Part shown: positions 61,721 to 64,000 of the stretch, piece after piece
How positions within the stretch are numbered: position 1 is the stretch's first letter
How the letters are laid out: the number at the start of each line of letters is the position of its first letter
Assembly: GCF_900104175.1 (NCBI RefSeq)
Contig: NZ_FNIX01000018.1
Coordinates: 86,417-150,416 of the forward strand
Reading direction: 5' to 3'
Source of the DNA: Lentzea jiangxiensis
GTDB taxonomy: Bacteria; Actinomycetota; Actinomycetes; Mycobacteriales; Pseudonocardiaceae
DNA: 64,000 nt
Made by a program: the position numbers and the translations under genes
The notes under the pieces: generated by a model
Databases searched by the model: none
What the model saw: the letters and a program-made list of their open reading frames with translations, nothing else
Told to the model about the DNA's origin: nothing

Positions 61721-62365
61721 ATGTCGTTCCAGTACTTCGTCTACATCAGCGACAGCAAGGTGGACATGCTGTTGCAGCAGATCGACCCCGCCGCGACGCG
61801 CAAGCGCACGTCCGAGCTGGCGGTGGACCTGAAGTTCCTCAAGGGCAAGCGCGGTGCGGAAGCCGTGGTGGGCGCCGACCGCACGGCGCGGCTCGAGCGC
61901 GTCGTGCGGTACCTGACCGACTTCGGCGACCTGGGTTCGGTGGACGAACCGGGCCAGTTCTTCTGGGGCATGCTGCCGCTGACGTGGGGACCGTTGGTCG
62001 GCGCGGACGGCCTGTCACTCGTGTACTTCGGCGGACGCACCGGACAGACCGTGCTCGGCCTCGGCGGTTCACGCGCCCACGTGTTCGGCGCTCCTCCCCA
62101 GGGCGAACAGGACCCGCTGATCAGCCGGTCGATGCTGCCGTCCTTGCTGGACGGCATCGTCAAGGCACCGGAGGTCGCGGCCGTGCTCACCGAGAAGTAC
62201 GACGGGAACGCCGAAGCGCTCGAAGCCGTCCGCCGGACGACCACCGACCTGCGAGGACCCGCCCAGAACATGGAGTTCGTCGCCCGGCGGCTGCTGCACG
62301 GGAAAAGCGCGGGCGGCGACACGGTGCTGCTCGGTTCGCCGCTGTACGTGGCACTCGTGGACTGA
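61721..62365 (+). CDS. Unknown protein, DUF7019-like, partner of the FHA kinase
   Basis: A 214-residue soluble protein starting SFQYFVYISDSKVDMLLQQID. That beginning and the length resemble a family I believe is catalogued as DUF7019; I am not certain of the name. A central DLGSVDEPGQFFWGMLPLTWGP and a LVYFGGRTGQTVLGLGGSR strand pair suggest an alpha/beta fold with a Gly-rich loop. The ATG has GAGGGGGTTGG directly before it. It ends 1 base before the FHA-kinase start and is divergent from the WD40-kinase operon. Confidence 0.65.
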   Translation: MSFQYFVYISDSKVDMLLQQIDPAATRKRTSELAVDLKFLKGKRGAEAVVGADRTARLERVVRYLTDFGDLGSVDEPGQFFWGMLPLTWGPLVGADGLSLVYFGGRTGQTVLGLGGSRAHVFGAPPQGEQDPLISRSMLPSLLDGIVKAPEVAAVLTEKYDGNAEALEAVRRTTTDLRGPAQNMEFVARRLLHGKSAGGDTVLLGSPLYVALVD

Positions 62366-62366
62366 C

Positions 62367-63473
62367 GTGCGCTGGATAGTCCACCTGAAGGTCGATGGGG
62401 TGCGGCAAGTGCACCTGGCTCCTCGAACGGTGGTGGCGGGCCGCGATCCGAGCTGCGCGCTGCGGATCGAGGACGTCAACGCCTCCCGCCGGCACTGCCG
62501 CTTCACCATCGCACCTCCCGCCGTCCGCGTGCACGACCTGGGCAGCCGCCACGGCACCCACGTCAACGGCGTCCCGGTGGACGAGCACGACCTCGCCGAC
62601 GGCGACGAGGTCCGCATCGGTTCGACGATCGTGCGGATCGCCGTGACGCCCGCCGAGTTCGCCGGCTACACGCTCGAAAAGGAACTCGGACGCGGAGCTC
62701 AGGGCACGGTGTTCCTCGCCCGGCACGACAACAGCGGACCCGCGGCCGTGAAGGTGCTGCACGACATGACGCCGCAGGCCGCGGCGCTCCTCATCCGCGA
62801 GGTCACGGCCATGCGAGCGTTGCGGCACCCGAACATCGTCCCGCTGCTCGACGCGGGTACCGAGCCGGCACCGTTCCTCGTGAGCTCCTACTGCGACGGC
62901 GGCAGCATCGAGGAGCTGGGCGAACAACCTGTGGCGCAAGCAGTCCGGATCATCCGCGACGTCCTGACCGGTCTGGCCCACGCCCATTCCGCCGACGTGC
63001 CCGGCGTCCGCCTCGCCGACGGCACCACCCGGTCAGCGCGAGGCATCGTGCACCGGGACGTCAAGCCGCAGAACATCCTGCTGCACGGAGGCGTCGCACG
63101 ACTGGCCGACTTCGGGCTCGCCAAAGCCTTCGACCCCGCCGGTCTCTCCGAACACACCCGCACCGGCGAAGTAGGCGGCAGCCTCGGTTTCATGCCACGC
63201 GCGCAGATCCTGAACTACCGCTACGCCCCACCCTCCGTGGACGTGTGGGCATGCGCGGCGACGCTCTACTGGATGCTGACCGGCACCACACCCCGCGACT
63301 TCCCCGCAGGCGCCGATGCGGTCGCCGTGGTGCTCCGCGAGCCGGCGGTACCGATCCGGGCACGTGAACCCGACCTGCCGGCTCGTCTCGCTGCCGCTGT
63401 CGACGAGGTGCTGACCGAGAACGGGCCGGTGTCCGCCGAGCGGTTCCGAGACATGCTGATCGACACTGGGTGA
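62367..63473 (+). CDS. FHA-domain Ser/Thr protein kinase
   Basis: A 368-residue cytosolic kinase. An FHA domain (about 1-92) has VAGRDPSCALRI, NASRRHCRF and SRHGTHVNGVPV, which bind phosphothreonine. The kinase domain (about 97-365) has GRGAQGTVF, AVKVLHDM, HRDVKPQNIL and DFGLAKAFD. Its activation segment reads GSLGFMPRAQIL, with the APE motif altered. The GTG start is translationally close to the preceding gene. FHA binding to a phosphorylated partner, perhaps made by the divergent WD40 kinase, is an inference. Confidence 0.88.
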   Translation: MRWIVHLKVDGVRQVHLAPRTVVAGRDPSCALRIEDVNASRRHCRFTIAPPAVRVHDLGSRHGTHVNGVPVDEHDLADGDEVRIGSTIVRIAVTPAEFAGYTLEKELGRGAQGTVFLARHDNSGPAAVKVLHDMTPQAAALLIREVTAMRALRHPNIVPLLDAGTEPAPFLVSSYCDGGSIEELGEQPVAQAVRIIRDVLTGLAHAHSADVPGVRLADGTTRSARGIVHRDVKPQNILLHGGVARLADFGLAKAFDPAGLSEHTRTGEVGGSLGFMPRAQILNYRYAPPSVDVWACAATLYWMLTGTTPRDFPAGADAVAVVLREPAVPIRAREPDLPARLAAAVDEVLTENGPVSAERFRDMLIDTG

Positions 63474-63668
63474 GGCGCGCGAACCCCAGCGGCCTGAACG
63501 GACTCCGGTAGCGCCGTCAACGAGCGTCACCGCGGTGCGGTTCAAGGCCGAGCAGGTGCTGCCACCCGAATCGCGCGGTCGCCACGCAAGGCAACCTGCG
63601 ACCGTCCTTGAGCCACGGGACTACACCTTCGTCAGCCGCACTATTGCTTCACGTCGACTGCACACTAG

Positions 63669-64000
63669 GAGCTGTTTGAGGTTTGGATCATGTGGTCGAG
63701 GTCAGGGTCCTCAACCACATGACCGCTGCCCGCAGGCGTAATCCGGCTTCGTAGCTGTGTGGTGACTTGTCATAGCGTGTGCCCAGGCCACGCCATGTCT
63801 TGATCTTCTGAAAGCAGCGTTCAACGGTGTTGCGCCGTTTGTAGAGCGTGGGATCGAAGGAGACCGGTCGCCCTCCGGCCGAGCCCTTGTTCTTCCGGTT
63901 GGCTTGCTGGTCGGTCTTCTCCGGGATCACCGCGGTGATCCGCCGGCGACGCAGATAAGCCCGGTTGGCCTTGGAGGAATACGCCTTGTCCGCGGCCACC
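63669..64000 (-). mobile_element. IS5-family insertion sequence, right end (continues past the window)
   Basis: The plus strand changes at about 63669 to GAGCTGTTTGAGGTTTG, the type of terminal sequence seen at ends of IS5-type elements, directly followed by the end of a transposase gene. The other end lies outside the window, so the inverted repeat and target duplication cannot be checked. Confidence 0.6.
63688..63999 (-). CDS. IS5-family transposase, C-terminal part
   Basis: At least 103 residues of a DDE transposase, cut by the window end. Seen are GDKAY-like DKAYSSKANRAYLRRR, AVIPEKTDQQANRKNKGSAGGRP, and the catalytic Glu in YKRRNTVERCFQKIKTWRGLGTRYDK, a pattern typical of IS5 (IS427/ISL2 group) elements. 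The N-terminal Asp residues are outside the window, so I cannot say whether the element is intact. Confidence 0.88.
   Translation of the reverse strand: MAADKAYSSKANRAYLRRRRITAVIPEKTDQQANRKNKGSAGGRPVSFDPTLYKRRNTVERCFQKIKTWRGLGTRYDKSPHSYEAGLRLRAAVMWLRTLTSTT

Overview
The window is high-GC, gene-dense actinobacterial DNA. Many GTG starts, stop/start overlaps, SARP, ECF and LuxR-type regulators and a Streptomyces-like mevalonate operon point to a filamentous actinomycete. My best guess is the Pseudonocardiales (Lentzea, Saccharothrix or Actinosynnema-like); this is an inference from gene content and codon use.

Layout. 1-4.1 kb: the end of an SDR gene, a large SARP-AAA regulator and an alpha/beta hydrolase. 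4.2-9.1 kb: a 15-bp minisatellite, an ArfA-like envelope pair and a four-gene operon of exported or membrane proteins. 9.2-17.5 kb: three two-component systems, a lipoprotein, a VanZ protein and a GrpB protein. 17.5-23.6 kb: an Fbp-type iron ABC transporter behind a good IdeR/DmdR-type iron box, with its last gene encoding an adenylation-carrier-membrane acyltransferase fusion. 24.1-28.5 kb: a partner-switching stress module with an RsbQ-RsbP-like sensor pair. 29.3-31.9 kb: a short-chain and a zinc dehydrogenase, then a small unknown protein.

32-57.5 kb is a terpenoid-centred accessory region. Its core (39.7-49.3 kb, + strand) is a complete dedicated mevalonate pathway in the Streptomyces order (mevalonate kinase, diphosphomevalonate decarboxylase, phosphomevalonate kinase, type 2 IPP isomerase, HMG-CoA reductase, HMG-CoA synthase). 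It is followed by an NphT7-like acetoacetyl-CoA synthase, a polyprenyl diphosphate synthase and a class I terpene cyclase. An IclR regulator reads toward it. To the left lies a second terpene cyclase with a canonical P450, and an ACP / P450-relic / KASIII-like cassette. To the right lie two unusual P450s flanking a fatty acyl-AMP ligase, then an indoleamine-dioxygenase-like heme protein paired with a cytochrome b5-like protein.

The most novel material is here. The left and right flanks carry reciprocal decayed copies of the same P450-KASIII junction: the P450 is degraded on the left and the KASIII on the right. The two intact P450s lack the I-helix threonine and the ExxR signature, and the KASIII-like protein lacks the Cys-His-Asn triad. 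Together with the acyl-AMP ligase and ACP, this suggests an acyl-handling or acyl-transfer branch tailoring a terpenoid. That is a hypothesis, not something the sequence proves.

57.7-63.5 kb: a divergent locus with a WD40-repeat Ser/Thr kinase, an FHA Ser/Thr kinase and two proteins of unknown function. The window ends inside an IS5-type transposase.
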